A stretch of DNA of 64,000 nt from Laspinema olomoucense D3b (GCF_025370785.1 NZ_JAMXFA010000017.1:76766-140765), one strand, 5' to 3'; counted from the first letter of the stretch, positions 52,512 to 61,895 are shown. Notes: a model not told the origin generated them from the letters alone. Numbers and translations are program-made.

Positions 52512-52997
52512 ATGAGTATCGTCACGAAGTCCATCGTGAATGCAGATGCTGAGGCTCGCTACCTTAGCCCCGGCGAATTAGATCGGATCAAGTCTTTCGT
52601 CACCACTGGTGAGCGCCGCGTTCGCATCGCCCAAATCATGAGCGAATCCCGCGAGCGTATCGTCAAGCAAGCTGGCGATCAACTGTTCCAGAAGCGTCCT
52701 GATGTGGTTTCTCCCGGTGGCAATGCCTACGGTGAAGAAATGACCGCAACCTGCCTGCGCGACTTGGACTACTACCTGCGTCTGATCAGCTACGGTATCG
52801 TTGCTGGCGACGTCACCCCGATTGAAGAAATCGGAATTGTCGGTGTTCGTGAAATGTACAAATCTCTCGGCACCCCGATTGAAGGCGTTGCAGAAGGCAT
52901 CCGTGCCATGAAGAACGTAGCTGCTTCCTTACTGTCTGCTGAAGATGCAGCCGAAGCTGGCTCCTACTTCGACTACGTTATCGGTGCGATGCAGTAG
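52512..52997 (+). CDS. apcA: allophycocyanin alpha subunit
   Basis: 161-aa globin-like phycobiliprotein of the phycobilisome core. Phycocyanobilin is attached at Cys81 in [16 protein letters not shown]. Family-typical [20 protein letters not shown] start and [11 protein letters not shown] end. ATG with GGAGGA upstream. First gene of apcABC; codon use is strongly biased, as expected for a highly expressed gene. Confidence 0.99.
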   Translation: MSIVTKSIVNADAEARYLSPGELDRIKSFVTTGERRVRIAQIMSESRERIVKQAGDQLFQKRPDVVSPGGNAYGEEMTATCLRDLDYYLRLISYGIVAGDVTPIEEIGIVGVREMYKSLGTPIEGVAEGIRAMKNVAASLLSAEDAAEAGSYFDYVIGAMQ

Positions 52998-53065
52998 AGC
53001 TTTTCTCTACTCCATTCGTTTAAGGTAAATAATCACAGATCGCGCAGTTTAAGGAAACATAAAAG

Positions 53066-53551
53066 ATGCAAGACGCAATTACTGCTGTTATTAACTCCTC
53101 TGACGTCCAAGGTAAGTACCTAGACAACTCCGCTCTTGACAAACTCAAGGGCTACTTCCAAACCGGCGAACTCCGCGTTCGTGCTGCAACCGCTATCAGC
53201 GCCAATGCAGCCACCATCGTTAAGGAAGCCGTTGCCAAGTCCCTGCTGTACTCGGATGTAACCCGTCCCGGTGGTAATATGTACACCACCCGTCGCTATG
53301 CAGCTTGCATTCGTGACCTCGACTACTACCTCCGTTATGCCACCTATGCGATGCTGGCGGCTGACCCCTCCATCCTCGACGAGCGCGTGCTCAATGGCTT
53401 GAAAGAAACCTATAATTCCTTGGGTGTGCCCATCGGTGCAACCGTGCAAGCAATCCAAGCCATGAAAGAAGTCACCGCCGGTTTGGTAGGTCCTGATGCC
53501 GGTAAAGAAATGGGTGTCTACTTCGACTACATCTGCTCTGGCTTGAGCTAA
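53066..53551 (+). CDS. apcB: allophycocyanin beta subunit
   Basis: 161 aa, partner of ApcA in the alpha-beta monomer. Chromophore Cys81 in [20 protein letters not shown]; Asn71 in [10 protein letters not shown] is the residue that is N-methylated in this family. ATG with AAGGAA upstream, 68 bp after apcA. Confidence 0.99.
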   Translation: MQDAITAVINSSDVQGKYLDNSALDKLKGYFQTGELRVRAATAISANAATIVKEAVAKSLLYSDVTRPGGNMYTTRRYAACIRDLDYYLRYATYAMLAADPSILDERVLNGLKETYNSLGVPIGATVQAIQAMKEVTAGLVGPDAGKEMGVYFDYICSGLS

Positions 53552-53794
53552 ATGGTGAGTGTGGAGCCTGTAGAGCAGCGATTAAAAAATCATCGCTAAC
53601 TCTGACAACGCTCGATTAACTCGACTTAGTTTTGAGGACAGGGAAGTCAAGAGTGAGTGCTAGATCGTCAAAGGCTTGAGAAAAGATTTCGATGAGTTTT
53701 AACGAGCTAGTATTGACTCTGGACTCCCTGGCTTCAATTAAGATAGTTTTGTTCAGATACAAATTTTTTCCACCGAAACAGGAGCAAGAAGCCA

Positions 53795-53998
53795 ATGAGA
53801 ATGTTCAAAGTGACGGCTTGCGTGCCAAGCCAAAGCCGGATTCGCACCCAGCGGGAATTACAAAATACCTATTTCACCAAGCTTGTTCCCTACGACAATT
53901 GGTTTAAAGAGCAGCAACGGATTATGAAAATGGGCGGCAAAATCATCAAAGTTCAGCTTGCCACTGGCAAACCCGGTATGAACACCGGCATATCTTAA
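53795..53998 (+). CDS. apcC: phycobilisome small core linker ApcC
   Basis: 67 aa CpcD-type linker (LC) that caps allophycocyanin cylinders: MRMFKVTACVPSQSRIRTQR, LVPYDNWFKEQQ, MGGKIIKVQLATGKPG. GGAG at 53781 places the start at ATG 53795 and not the in-frame ATG at 53801. The 243-bp gap after apcB gives room for differential expression. Its normal terminator now lies beyond the TnpB element. Confidence 0.98.
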   Translation: MRMFKVTACVPSQSRIRTQRELQNTYFTKLVPYDNWFKEQQRIMKMGGKIIKVQLATGKPGMNTGIS

Positions 53999-54161
53999 CT
54001 ACTGGGGAGTTTGAAGGGCTATAAGTCCCGCGCTGTACCGGAACGGTCAGCGTCGGGATACATGGACCCCTCAAGTGAGTTGAAGGGTTAGATACCCTAA
54101 AAATTGACAATCAGTGAGATTGTCTTGTTATGATATATTATCGCAAATTGTTTTTACGGTA

Positions 54162-55334
54162 ATGTTGAGAGCAACCAAGTACAGAATTTACCCAACCTCC
54201 GAGCAAAGGCAACACCTTGCTCAAAGTTTTGGTTGTTGCAGATTCGCATGGAACTACGCTCTCAACCTTACCAACGAAACCTACAAAGCTACAGGGAAGG
54301 GTCTAGGTCGCTTTGCCATCCAGAAGGAGATAACTAATCTCAAGAAAGAGTATGAATGGATGAAAGAACCTTATTCCCAATGCTTACAGGTTGTTGCCCT
54401 AAATTTGTCCAGGGCTTTTATCAACTTTTTTGAAGGGAGGGCTTCTTATCCTCAATTCAAATCAAAGCACCGTAACCCATCCATTAGTTATCCTCAGAAT
54501 GTCTCTATTGTAGAAGATGGCATCAAATTCCCTAAAATGGGGATTGTTCATGCCAGACTGCATAGACCGATTGATGGGGCAATAAGAACAGTCACAGTGT
54601 CAATGAATGCTTCATGCCAATACTTCGCCTCTGTTCTAGTCGATGATGGGAGAGAGATCCCAGAAAAAACGACTGAAGGGAAAGCGATAGGTATCGATTT
54701 AGGCTTGACTCATTTTGCTACCACCTCCGATGGGTCTAAATTTGATAACCCCCGTTGGTTAGCTAAACACGAGAAAAATCTAAGAGCAAAACAGAAGCGG
54801 TTGTCCAGAAGGAAAAAAGGCTCTAACAACCGGAACAAAACCCGTAAACAGGTAGCCGGGGTACATAACAAAATAGCTAGATGCAGGGAAGATTTTCACC
54901 ATAAACTATCACGCAGGATGGTAGACGAAAACCAAGTTATAGTGGTGGAAAATCTAGCGGTCAGGAACATGGTCAAAAACCACTGTCTCGCTAAAGCCAT
55001 CAGCCAGATGGGATGGGGCCAGTTCTGTACCATGCTGAAATATAAAGCAGAGCAAGAAGGAAAAATTTACCTTGAAGTAGACCGATTCTTTCCTAGCTCT
55101 AAAACCTGCAATGTTTGCCTTAATCAAGTAAGAAGCCTGACCTTGAATGTCAGGACTTGGCAGTGTGAAAATTGTCAAACGAAGCACGATAGAGACATAA
55201 ACGCTGCCAAGAATATCAGAGATGAAGGACTGCGGATTTTATCCTCGGGGACCGGGGAGATCGCCTATCGCCCAGGTGTAAGTCGAGATAGTAGAGGACG
55301 CAAGAAATCTACGGTCTTGCAGTCTGCTGGGTAG
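54162..55334 (+). CDS. tnpB: RNA-guided endonuclease TnpB
   Basis: 390 aa from ATG 54162 (MLRATKYRIYPTSEQRQHLA); the in-frame extension to 54114 is unlikely. The N-terminal helix-turn-helix and OrfB domain has FGCCRFAWNYALNL and SYPQNVS. RuvC catalytic residues are D179 (AIGIDLGLTHFAT), E263 (VVVENLAV) and D345 (HDRDINAAKNI). The zinc finger has CNVC and CENC. All key residues intact, so a working omega-RNA-guided nuclease is plausible. Confidence 0.95.
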   Translation: MLRATKYRIYPTSEQRQHLAQSFGCCRFAWNYALNLTNETYKATGKGLGRFAIQKEITNLKKEYEWMKEPYSQCLQVVALNLSRAFINFFEGRASYPQFKSKHRNPSISYPQNVSIVEDGIKFPKMGIVHARLHRPIDGAIRTVTVSMNASCQYFASVLVDDGREIPEKTTEGKAIGIDLGLTHFATTSDGSKFDNPRWLAKHEKNLRAKQKRLSRRKKGSNNRNKTRKQVAGVHNKIARCREDFHHKLSRRMVDENQVIVVENLAVRNMVKNHCLAKAISQMGWGQFCTMLKYKAEQEGKIYLEVDRFFPSSKTCNVCLNQVRSLTLNVRTWQCENCQTKHDRDINAAKNIRDEGLRILSSGTGEIAYRPGVSRDSRGRKKSTVLQSAG

Positions 55335-55340
55335 GAAGCC

Positions 55341-55367
55341 GACGGTGTAATTGATCGATTCACCGTT
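55341..55367 (+). ncRNA. right-end hairpin, probable 3' part of TnpB omega RNA
   Basis: GACGGTG and CACCGTTC arms with an inner AAT/ATT pairing, placed 6 bp after the tnpB stop, and followed by GGTAGTTCACTTC near the element end. By TnpB biology the guide RNA derives from this region and its last bases read the flanking DNA as guide. Confidence 0.55.
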
Positions 55368-55431
55368 CGGTAGTTCACTTCTTACTGACATCACTACAGA
55401 AAGCACTTCCAGCTTTAATGAGATTATGAAA

Positions 55432-55455
55432 AGAGGTCTTTAGGGCCTCTTTTTG
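55432..55455 (+). terminator. probable original apcABC terminator
   Basis: AGAGGTC, loop TTTAG, GGCCTCT, then TTTTTG: an intrinsic terminator 98 nt past the tnpB stop. It is likely the terminator of apcC, now separated from it by the element. Confidence 0.75.
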
Positions 55456-55460
55456 CATTT

Positions 55461-55570
55461 CATTGGTCATTGGTCATTGGTCATTTGTCCTTGGGGGACG
55501 GGGGAAAAGTTCGTAGTAACGACTTCAGTCGTTATCCCCTCAAAGTTCGTAGTAACGACTTCAGTCGTTC
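55461..55570. repeat. GGTCATT tandem and duplicated 28-bp palindromic repeat
   Basis: CATTGGTCATTGGTCATTGG (55461-55480) is a 7-bp tandem. Two copies of a unit containing GTTCGTAGTAACGACTTCAG lie at 55505-55533 and 55541-55569, each with the palindrome AACGACTTCAGTCGTT. Family members also occur at 15479-15496 and near 58627. Confidence 0.8.
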
Positions 55571-55645
55571 CCTCCTTCCGCGTTCATTTGGGAAATCATA
55601 AAATATACTGAACTAAACTTAATGTAGTTATCGGACTTGCTTTGG

Positions 55646-56833
55646 ATGCAACGCCTACTGATTCCCGTTTTCGATCCTGCCGTCAAAGAATGGGCCTTAG
55701 AAGCTCGACTATTGCGATGGTTGACCTTCCTCTGGCTGTTTGTGGGTTTGGCGGTGCTATTTTCCGCCTCTTATCCCAGTGCCAATGCTGAGTTTGGGGA
55801 CGGGCTGTACTATTTTAAACGGCAACTGATCTGGGTTGTGGTTGGCTTAATCGGCTTCAATGTCCTGGTTTATACCCCCCTGCGATACATTCAAGGCATT
55901 ACGGATTGGGCGGTAATTATCCTGCTGGGGTTGATTTGGCTGACGATCGTGCCGGGATTGGGGACGACGGTGAATGGGGCCACCCGGTGGTTAAAATTGG
56001 GTCCGGCTTTGATTCAACCTTCGGAGTTAATTAAACCCTTTCTGATTTTGCAAGCGGCGCGAATTTTTGGAAACTGGAACCGCTTGACTTGGCAGGTACG
56101 GATTAATTGGTTAGTGATTTTCGTGGCGGTCCTGTTGGGAATCTTGGTACAGCCGAACTTGAGTACCACGGCCCTTTGTGGGATGACACTTTGGTTGATT
56201 GCTTTGGGGTCGGGTTTACCGTTTTCTTATTTGGGGAGTACGGCATTTGGAGGGTTCCTCCTGGCGGTGTTGAGTATTAGCCTCAAGGAATATCAACGAC
56301 GGCGGGTGATGTCGTTTTTAAATCCTTGGGCCGATCGCTTTGGAGATGGATACCAGTTGATTCAAAGTTTGTTAGCGGTGGGGTCCGGGGGGACTTTGGG
56401 GACGGGGTATGGTTTGTCCCAACAAAAGTTGCTGTATTTGCCGATTCAGTACACCGATTTTATTTTTGCGGTGTATGCCGAGGAATTTGGATTTGTCGGG
56501 AGTATGGTGCTGATGCTGCTGCTGGGGAGTTATGCGACGCTGGCGTTGTTGGTGGCGTACAAGACTCGGGAAATTGTGCAGCAGTTGGTGGCGATCGGGG
56601 TGATGGTGGTGATGATTGGTCAGTCTCTGCTGAATATTGGGGTGGCGACGGGTGCGCTGCCGACGACGGGTTTACCCCTGCCGCTGTTTAGTTATGGGGG
56701 GAGTTCGATGATTGCTAGTTTGATGTGTGCGGGGATTTTGATTCGGGTGGCAAGGGAAAGTAGTGCTGGGGAGGTGGTGTCGTTGGCGGATAAGCGGCGA
56801 TCGCGCTTCGGCAGAGGACGGAGAAAGCGGTAG
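55646..56833 (+). CDS. ftsW: FtsW/RodA-family peptidoglycan glycosyltransferase
   Basis: 395 aa from ATG 55646 (a TTG at 55637 is in frame). SEDS-family membrane protein that polymerises lipid II at the septum or side wall. About ten hydrophobic helices; conserved loops GATRWLKLGPALIQPSELIK, QPNLSTT and LPTTGLPLPLFSYGGSSMIA. The cytosolic basic tail is KRRSRFGRGRRKR. FtsW is preferred over RodA because of PTTGLPLPL-FSYGG, but the two cannot be separated with certainty by eye. Confidence 0.92.
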   Translation: MQRLLIPVFDPAVKEWALEARLLRWLTFLWLFVGLAVLFSASYPSANAEFGDGLYYFKRQLIWVVVGLIGFNVLVYTPLRYIQGITDWAVIILLGLIWLTIVPGLGTTVNGATRWLKLGPALIQPSELIKPFLILQAARIFGNWNRLTWQVRINWLVIFVAVLLGILVQPNLSTTALCGMTLWLIALGSGLPFSYLGSTAFGGFLLAVLSISLKEYQRRRVMSFLNPWADRFGDGYQLIQSLLAVGSGGTLGTGYGLSQQKLLYLPIQYTDFIFAVYAEEFGFVGSMVLMLLLGSYATLALLVAYKTREIVQQLVAIGVMVVMIGQSLLNIGVATGALPTTGLPLPLFSYGGSSMIASLMCAGILIRVARESSAGEVVSLADKRRSRFGRGRRKR

Positions 56834-56958
56834 GGTTGCCTAGGGCGTAGAATTGAGATCGCCTCCCTTGGTTGAACAATAGCCGTTTAGTCTGCTGGGC
56901 ATGAACTGATAAAATTTGCCACAATTTTGATGAGGATAGGATTGGAGGGAAACAACCC

Positions 56959-57216
56959 ATGACCCCACTCAATATTTTATTGTCGGAGTCTATGCAGGAG
57001 TTCATAAAAGCAAGGATTGCTGAATCTGGCTATAGTACAGCGAGTGAGTACATCGAACACTTGATTCGTGAAGACCAAAAACAAGCCGCGCGATCGCAAC
57101 TAGAGGCGAAGTTAATAGAAGGTTTACACAGTGGCGAACCCATTGAAGTAACTGATGAATGGTGGGAACAAAAACGCAGTGAACTGTTACAGCGAGTTCA
57201 CCAGCAGAATCAATGA
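56959..57216 (+). CDS. parD: ParD-family antitoxin
   Basis: 85 aa, ATG. Ribbon-helix-helix: LNILLSESMQEFIKARIAES, then GYSTASEYIEHLIREDQKQA; C-terminal toxin-binding helix EWWEQKRSELLQRV. It overlaps parE by 4 bp (ATGA). DNA-binding autoregulator of the pair. Confidence 0.93.
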   Translation: MTPLNILLSESMQEFIKARIAESGYSTASEYIEHLIREDQKQAARSQLEAKLIEGLHSGEPIEVTDEWWEQKRSELLQRVHQQNQ

Positions 57217-57533
57217 CGAGACGAATTACGATCAGGCCGAGGGCGATGCTTGACTTGGATGATTGTTTTGCGTACATAGCTCAAGACAATATGGATGTGG
57301 CACTTCAATTTTTTGATGCCGCACGTCAGACTTTCTCTCAATTAGCAAAAACTCCCGGGATAGGTAGCCCTTATCAAGTAGAAAATACACTTTTGCTTGG
57401 CTTGCGAAAGTGGAAAATCCAGGGTTTTGGGAAATATTTGATTTTTTACCTAACCCAGGATGAAAGCATAGAAGTATTGCGGATACTTCATGCCTCCGGT
57501 GACATTCCCCTAATTTTGGAACGAGAGGATTGA
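57213..57533 (+). CDS. parE: ParE/RelE-family toxin
   Basis: 106 aa, ATG. ParE fold: RITIRPRAMLDLDDCFAYIA, then QLAKTPGIGSPY, KIQGFGKYLIFYLTQDESIE and VLRILHASGDI. No internal stop, so this is an apparently intact pair, unlike the HepT and RelE cases in this window. Confidence 0.93.
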   Translation: MTRRITIRPRAMLDLDDCFAYIAQDNMDVALQFFDAARQTFSQLAKTPGIGSPYQVENTLLLGLRKWKIQGFGKYLIFYLTQDESIEVLRILHASGDIPLILERED

Positions 57534-57596
57534 GCGCAAAAAATAGGGAGATGGCTTGGAGGGGCGATCGCTGATTCTTCACACCCCTCCATTTCG

Positions 57597-58373
57597 TTAA
57601 CTATCTGGATCTACTCCCAACTCACGCAACCGTTGCGCTAGTTTTTCAGCCCGTTGGCGCTCATTTTCCGCGCGTTGGCGTTCAGTTTCCGCGCGTTGGC
57701 GTTCAGTTTCCGCGCGTTGGCGTTCAGTTTCCTCTCGTTCTTCGGGCCATCGCAGGAGTTCACCATCAGCATTCCACCAGCGCAACCAATTGCCGGTGCG
57801 GTTGTCCCGGGTCCCCTGCCAGACGCCTAAAAAGAGCTCTAGTCCGGGAATCCAATAGAAACCATTAGCATCGGGTGTCTGTATTTGATATCGGTTGGAT
57901 TCTAAAGCGTACAGTTCTAAATCAGCCATTTGGGGATGAAATATCGCGTACAGGGGTACTTTAATAATTTGTTCATAAAAGTACCATTTACCGATGCGTT
58001 TTTGAAATTCCATTGAGTATTCTTCCCCATAAGTATCCGATAGGAATTCCATAACCATGAGGGGAATGGGTCCTTCTGTGTGGGGAGTGTAGCTGCGACG
58101 GGGTTCGGGACTGGACCAAGGTGCCACGGGACGAATGTACATCCAATCGGGGGCTTTGCAGATGGGGCGGTTATTAATAGCAGCACACAATGCAAAGTTG
58201 GACGAAATTAAGGCATCTTGGCATAACTCCGGAGTCAAAGAGTGACGGAGGGCATTTGCTAATAAAGGATGTTCTAAATTTTCCACGGGGTCGTCTGGGA
58301 GTACAAAGTCGTCTGGGAGTTTAGGCCAGGTAATTTTTATCTCAGAAACTGAGGTTTGAGGTAGAACAGACAT
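57597..58373 (-). CDS. Uma2/DUF820 family protein with coiled-coil repeat tail
   Basis: 258 aa from ATG 58373 (MSVLPQTSVSEIKITWPKLP). A variant Uma2 (RPICKAPDWMYIRPVAPWSS, GPIPLMVMEFLSDTYGEEYS, FYEQIIKVPLYAIFHPQMAD). The C-terminus has four heptads of the form ETERQRA, encoded by 21-bp DNA repeats at about 57655-57740, then KLAQRLRELGVDPDS. Many cyanobacterial Uma2 proteins carry such heptad tails that vary in copy number. Role unknown. Confidence 0.88.
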   Translation of the reverse strand: MSVLPQTSVSEIKITWPKLPDDFVLPDDPVENLEHPLLANALRHSLTPELCQDALISSNFALCAAINNRPICKAPDWMYIRPVAPWSSPEPRRSYTPHTEGPIPLMVMEFLSDTYGEEYSMEFQKRIGKWYFYEQIIKVPLYAIFHPQMADLELYALESNRYQIQTPDANGFYWIPGLELFLGVWQGTRDNRTGNWLRWWNADGELLRWPEEREETERQRAETERQRAETERQRAENERQRAEKLAQRLRELGVDPDS

Positions 58374-58760
58374 TATGCAACCTCGTATGACTGTTGATAA
58401 TGGATTTAGTTTTATTGTAGCGGATGGTATGAGGCGATCGCATCCTGTTCCGGCTCTCAATTGACATGATGACCAGGATTATTTCATTTAATAAATTTGA
58501 TTAAAACAAGCTATTTTAAAATAAATATGTTTCTCGAATTTTTATATTAAATTCAAAAAAGCAAGTAATTAAATAGTTGATTTGAGAGCAAAATTTTAAA
58601 AAAATTGTGAGTTCACATATTCGGAAACGACTGAAGTCGGGACGGTGAACCGGGGGAAGGGACCGATCGCCATTTGATCGGGTTGAGTTGAACTTGTGCG
58701 ATCGCCGGGGTATCCTCTACGTTACAATTGTTCATATTGGGCCTTTTCCCCGGTTAAAGC
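58374..58760. promoter_or_regulatory. divergent intergenic region Uma2 / ccdA
   Basis: 387 bp, very AT-rich between 58490 and 58620, holding both promoters. A partial copy of the AACGACTGAAGTCG palindrome is near 58627. No gene. Confidence 0.45.
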
Positions 58761-59498
58761 ATGATTGATTCTGTGCAAACTTCTCTGTACCACCTGCAAC
58801 AACTCGCTGAGGGTCTCGTTTCTAGCCAATTGAGTCACCTTTCCTGGGTGAGTGTCTTGATTATTTTTTTGGCGGGGTTGCTGACTAGCTTGACCCCTTG
58901 TATGTTGTCGATGCTGCCGATTACAATTGGCTATATTGGCGGGTATGAGGCCCAAAGTCGGATTCAGGCAGCGGCGCAGTCTACTTGGTTTGCTTTTGGT
59001 TTAGCTACTACCCTCGCTGCATTGGGTATTGTAGCGGCTTATGTGGGTCAGGTTTATGGTCAGGTGGGGATTGGTTTGCCGATTCTGGTGAGCGTAATAG
59101 CAATTTTGATGGGACTCAATCTTTTGGAGGCATTACCGTTGCGTTTGCCTTCTTTGGATGGGATGGATTTGATTCCCCAGGATGTGCCCGATGGGGTGCG
59201 TTCCTATTTGTTGGGACTGACGTTTGGGTTGGTGGCTTCTCCTTGTAGTACCCCGGTTTTAGCAACGTTATTGGCTTGGATTGCGAGTACCCAAGATGTC
59301 ATGTTAGGCGGGGCTTTATTGCTGGCTTATACGGCGGGTTATGTGGCTCCTTTGATTTTGGCGGGTACGTTTACGGCTACGATTAAAAAGCTGTTAGAAG
59401 TGCGGCGCTGGTCCGGTTGGATTACGCCGGTTAGTGGAGCGCTTTTAGTCGGGTTTGGCGTTTTTTCCCTCTTATTTCGACTGCTTCCGGTGGTGTAG
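58761..59498 (+). CDS. ccdA: cytochrome c biogenesis protein CcdA
   Basis: 245 aa. Membrane thiol-disulfide carrier that passes electrons from cytosolic thioredoxin across the thylakoid or plasma membrane for apocytochrome haem-site reduction. Six hydrophobic helices; the redox cysteines are in SLTPCMLSMLPITIGYIGGY and VASPCSTPVLATLLAW. ATG at 58761. It forms a unit with the following ccs1. Confidence 0.95.
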   Translation: MIDSVQTSLYHLQQLAEGLVSSQLSHLSWVSVLIIFLAGLLTSLTPCMLSMLPITIGYIGGYEAQSRIQAAAQSTWFAFGLATTLAALGIVAAYVGQVYGQVGIGLPILVSVIAILMGLNLLEALPLRLPSLDGMDLIPQDVPDGVRSYLLGLTFGLVASPCSTPVLATLLAWIASTQDVMLGGALLLAYTAGYVAPLILAGTFTATIKKLLEVRRWSGWITPVSGALLVGFGVFSLLFRLLPVV

Positions 59499-59502
59499 GA
59501 AT

Positions 59503-59620
59503 TGGTCATTGGTCATTGGTCATTAGAAAAGACAAAGGCCAAATGACTAATGACAAATGACAAATGACAAATGACAAATGACAAAGGACAAAGGACAAAT
59601 AACAAATGACAAATGATACG
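59503..59620. repeat. heptamer tandem repeats (TGGTCAT / AAATGAC)
   Basis: TGGTCAT units (59503-59525) followed by AAATGAC/AAAGGAC units (59553-59616), in opposite orientation, fill the ccdA-ccs1 gap. The last units supply the ccs1 start codon (ATG at 59606 is inside an AAATGAC unit). Confidence 0.9.
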
Positions 59621-61006
59621 CAGAGTTTAAGTAGTTGGTTGTCGGTTCCCAAGAAGTTTTTTCGGCGGGAACTGTTGCCGTTTTTGGGGGATTTACGATT
59701 GGCGATCGCCCTCTTATTAGCCATCGCGGTATTTAGTATCTCTGGGACGGTAATTGAGCAGGGTCAATCACCCGCTTTTTATCAATCCAACTATCCCGAA
59801 TCTCCGGCTCTTTTTGGTTTCTTAACTTGGAAAGTGATCCAAGTTGTAGGGTTGGATCATGTGTATCGGACTTGGTGGTTTTTAGCTTTATTGGTGTTGT
59901 TTGGTTCGAGTTTAACCGCTTGCACCTTTACCCATCAATTTCCGGCTTTAACGGCGGCGCGGAGTTGGAAATTTTATAAAACTCCTCGGCAATTTGAAAA
60001 GCTGGCGCTGAGTGCTCAAGTGGATGAAGCGAATCTAAATCAGTTAGAAGAACTGTTACAAAAAAGGCGTTATTTAGTATTTCGGGAAGGAAATACTCTC
60101 TATGCCAGAAAAGGGTTAATGGGGAAAATTGGTCCGATTTTGGTTCATGCCAGTATGTTGATTATTCTGGCAGGGTCGATTTTGGGTGCAATGACGGGTT
60201 TTATGGCTCAGGAAATTATTCCGAGTGGGGAAACCTTTCAGGTTCAAAATATTATTGATGCTGGTCCGTTTTCCATGTCCCAAGTTCCAAAGGATTGGGC
60301 GGTTCATGTGAATCAATTCTGGATTGATTACAAGCCGGATGGAACGATAGACCAGTTTTATTCTGATTTGTCGGTGATTGATAGTGAGGGTCAGGAACGC
60401 GATCGCCAAACCATTCATGTGAACAAACCCCTGCGGTATCGTGGGGTGACGATGTATCAAACCGATTGGGGTGTTTCAGCGGTTCAGGTTCAGTTGAATA
60501 ATAGTCCGATTTTTCAACTGCCGATGGCGCTATTAAATACCGGGGGTGGTGCGCGGTTATGGGGAACTTGGATTCCCACTAAGCCGGATTTGAGTGAAGG
60601 GGTTTCGCTGTTGGCAAAGGATTTACAGGGAACGCTTTTACTCTATGATATGGAAGGGAAATTAATGACGAGTCTGCGTCCCGGGATGGAAACTCCGGTG
60701 AATGGGGTGACGCTGAAGATTAAGAAAGTGATTGGCAGTACGGGGTTACAAATTAAAGCTGACCCGGGTATTCCGATGGTTTATTTAGGGTTTGGTTTGT
60801 TAATGTTGGGGGTGATGATGAGTTATGTTTCTCATTCCCAGGTTTGGGCGTTAGAACAGGATAAGGAACTGTATGTGGGTGGAAAAACAAATCGTGCCCA
60901 AGTGACGTTTGAGCGAGAAGTGATTGAAATTTTGGATAGTTTAGAGGAGAAACCGAGTTCCGATGGGGTGGCGATCGCCTCCGGTTCTTTAGCCGGTCAA
61001 AATTAA
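59606..61006 (+). CDS. ccs1: cytochrome c maturation protein Ccs1 (ResB)
   Basis: 466 aa. System II haem ligation and export component working with CcsA. ResB features: [20 protein letters not shown], then [38 protein letters not shown], a long lumenal domain ([31 protein letters not shown]) and last helix [20 protein letters not shown]. The N-terminus (MTNDTQSL) is encoded partly by heptamer repeat; a later start is not obvious. CcsA is not in the window. Confidence 0.94.
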   Translation: MTNDTQSLSSWLSVPKKFFRRELLPFLGDLRLAIALLLAIAVFSISGTVIEQGQSPAFYQSNYPESPALFGFLTWKVIQVVGLDHVYRTWWFLALLVLFGSSLTACTFTHQFPALTAARSWKFYKTPRQFEKLALSAQVDEANLNQLEELLQKRRYLVFREGNTLYARKGLMGKIGPILVHASMLIILAGSILGAMTGFMAQEIIPSGETFQVQNIIDAGPFSMSQVPKDWAVHVNQFWIDYKPDGTIDQFYSDLSVIDSEGQERDRQTIHVNKPLRYRGVTMYQTDWGVSAVQVQLNNSPIFQLPMALLNTGGGARLWGTWIPTKPDLSEGVSLLAKDLQGTLLLYDMEGKLMTSLRPGMETPVNGVTLKIKKVIGSTGLQIKADPGIPMVYLGFGLLMLGVMMSYVSHSQVWALEQDKELYVGGKTNRAQVTFEREVIEILDSLEEKPSSDGVAIASGSLAGQN

Positions 61007-61042
61007 TAGACTTTTTGCTTTCATTCCGGATTGATCCCCCCG

Positions 61043-61078
61043 GGAGATCCCCCTCCCGTCCCCCTTAAAAAGGGGGAG
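61043..61078. terminator. hairpin between ccs1 and queF
   Basis: CCCCCTTAAAAAGGGGG stem (61060-61076) preceded by TGATCCCCCCGGGAG, in a dispersed-repeat context between converging genes. Possible shared terminator; no clear T-run. Confidence 0.4.
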
Positions 61079-61120
61079 GCCAGAGGAATAAATGTTTAAT
61101 GCCTGGGGGGCTTTTTAGAA

Positions 61121-61561
61121 TTAAGTCTGAGGTTTGGTATGGCGAACTTCTATCACAGTGTGGACGTTACCCCGGGGATGAAAATCGCCTTTGATGGTAG
61201 CTTCTAGGGGGTCGCAGGCGGCTACGAAGTCATCCAGGATTTGATTGATGGATTCTTCGTGGGAAATGTAGCGATCGCGGTAACTGTTGATATAGAGTTT
61301 GATCGCTTTGAGTTCCACCACCCGTTCATTCGGAATGTAGGTAATGTAAATGGTGGCAAAATCCGGATAGCCGGAAAACGGACATTTACAGGTAAATTCC
61401 GGTAAGGTGATGTGAATGTCATAGCGTCTGCCGATTCGGGGATTGGGAAAAGTAATTAACTGTCCCTCTTCGATTTCCCGTTCCCCATACTTGATCTGCG
61501 GGGTGTCATCGGCAGGGGTGGCGGTTGGCGATACATCGGACTGCATGGAAGATTTGCTCAT
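61121..61561 (-). CDS. queF: 7-cyano-7-deazaguanine reductase QueF
   Basis: 146 aa. NADPH-dependent reduction of preQ0 to preQ1 for queuosine tRNA modification. Short YkvM-type T-fold protein with catalytic Cys in TCKCPFSGYPDFATI, the QueF motif ELKAIKLYINSYRDRYISHE, and the conserved Asp-His region GDFHPRG. The N-terminal ~20 residues are variable. ATG at 61561. No preQ1 riboswitch could be recognised upstream. Confidence 0.95.
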   Translation of the reverse strand: MSKSSMQSDVSPTATPADDTPQIKYGEREIEEGQLITFPNPRIGRRYDIHITLPEFTCKCPFSGYPDFATIYITYIPNERVVELKAIKLYINSYRDRYISHEESINQILDDFVAACDPLEATIKGDFHPRGNVHTVIEVRHTKPQT

Positions 61562-61895
61562 TTTGACTGAATAGGGACTGAATGTCTCGTGATTAATTCT
61601 ATGGTGACAGAAATTACTCCGATTCGGATAGTCTTGGGGTCCGGGACCTTGAATGCCGGGACGCCAGGATTTAAGATAAAGAGTAAAGATTGGTTCAGGG
61701 TCAGGGCGAGCGCCCTCTAATCTGGAGTCTATGCTATCCTGTCTCGATTGCCCAGTGCCTCAATCGTAGAGATTTGTAGCAAATCCTTGACGAAGCCAGG
61801 TAATCGTTGTTGTAATCTGAGGCAGAGTTCTAACATCAAAAGACTCAGAACCGTTGCGATCGCCTCTTGTCCTCCTACTACCCGAGTAAGCCCTT
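61562..61895. promoter_or_regulatory. divergent intergenic region queF / coiled-coil protein
   Basis: 334 bp containing promoters of both genes. A GGGTCCGGGACCTTG...CCGGGACG segment near 61636-61663 is GC-rich. A short minus-strand frame at 61729-61836 has gene-like composition but no recognised match (see rejected list). Confidence 0.4.

Larger units (their letters stand above)
54010..55380 (+). mobile_element. IS200/IS605-family tnpB-only element (IS1341-type)
   Basis: Left-end hairpin at 54027-54057 (CCCG/CGGG, CGCTG/CAGCG, ACCG/CGGT around GAA) and right-end hairpin at 55341-55367 (ACGGTG/CACCGT) flank a tnpB gene. No tnpA is present, so movement would need a TnpA in trans. Outer limits are approximate because this family makes no target duplication. 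The 3' end overlapping the right hairpin should encode the guide (omega) RNA. Confidence 0.75.

Noticed and set aside
61562-61740. preQ1 riboswitch upstream of queF
   Set aside because: Looked for the small pseudoknot pattern and its A-rich tail; not found.
61729-61836. 35-aa minus-strand frame (MLELCLRLQQRLPGFVKDLL...)
   Set aside because: Gene-like composition, but short, without a clear ribosome site or a family I can name; could be the tail of a decayed gene.
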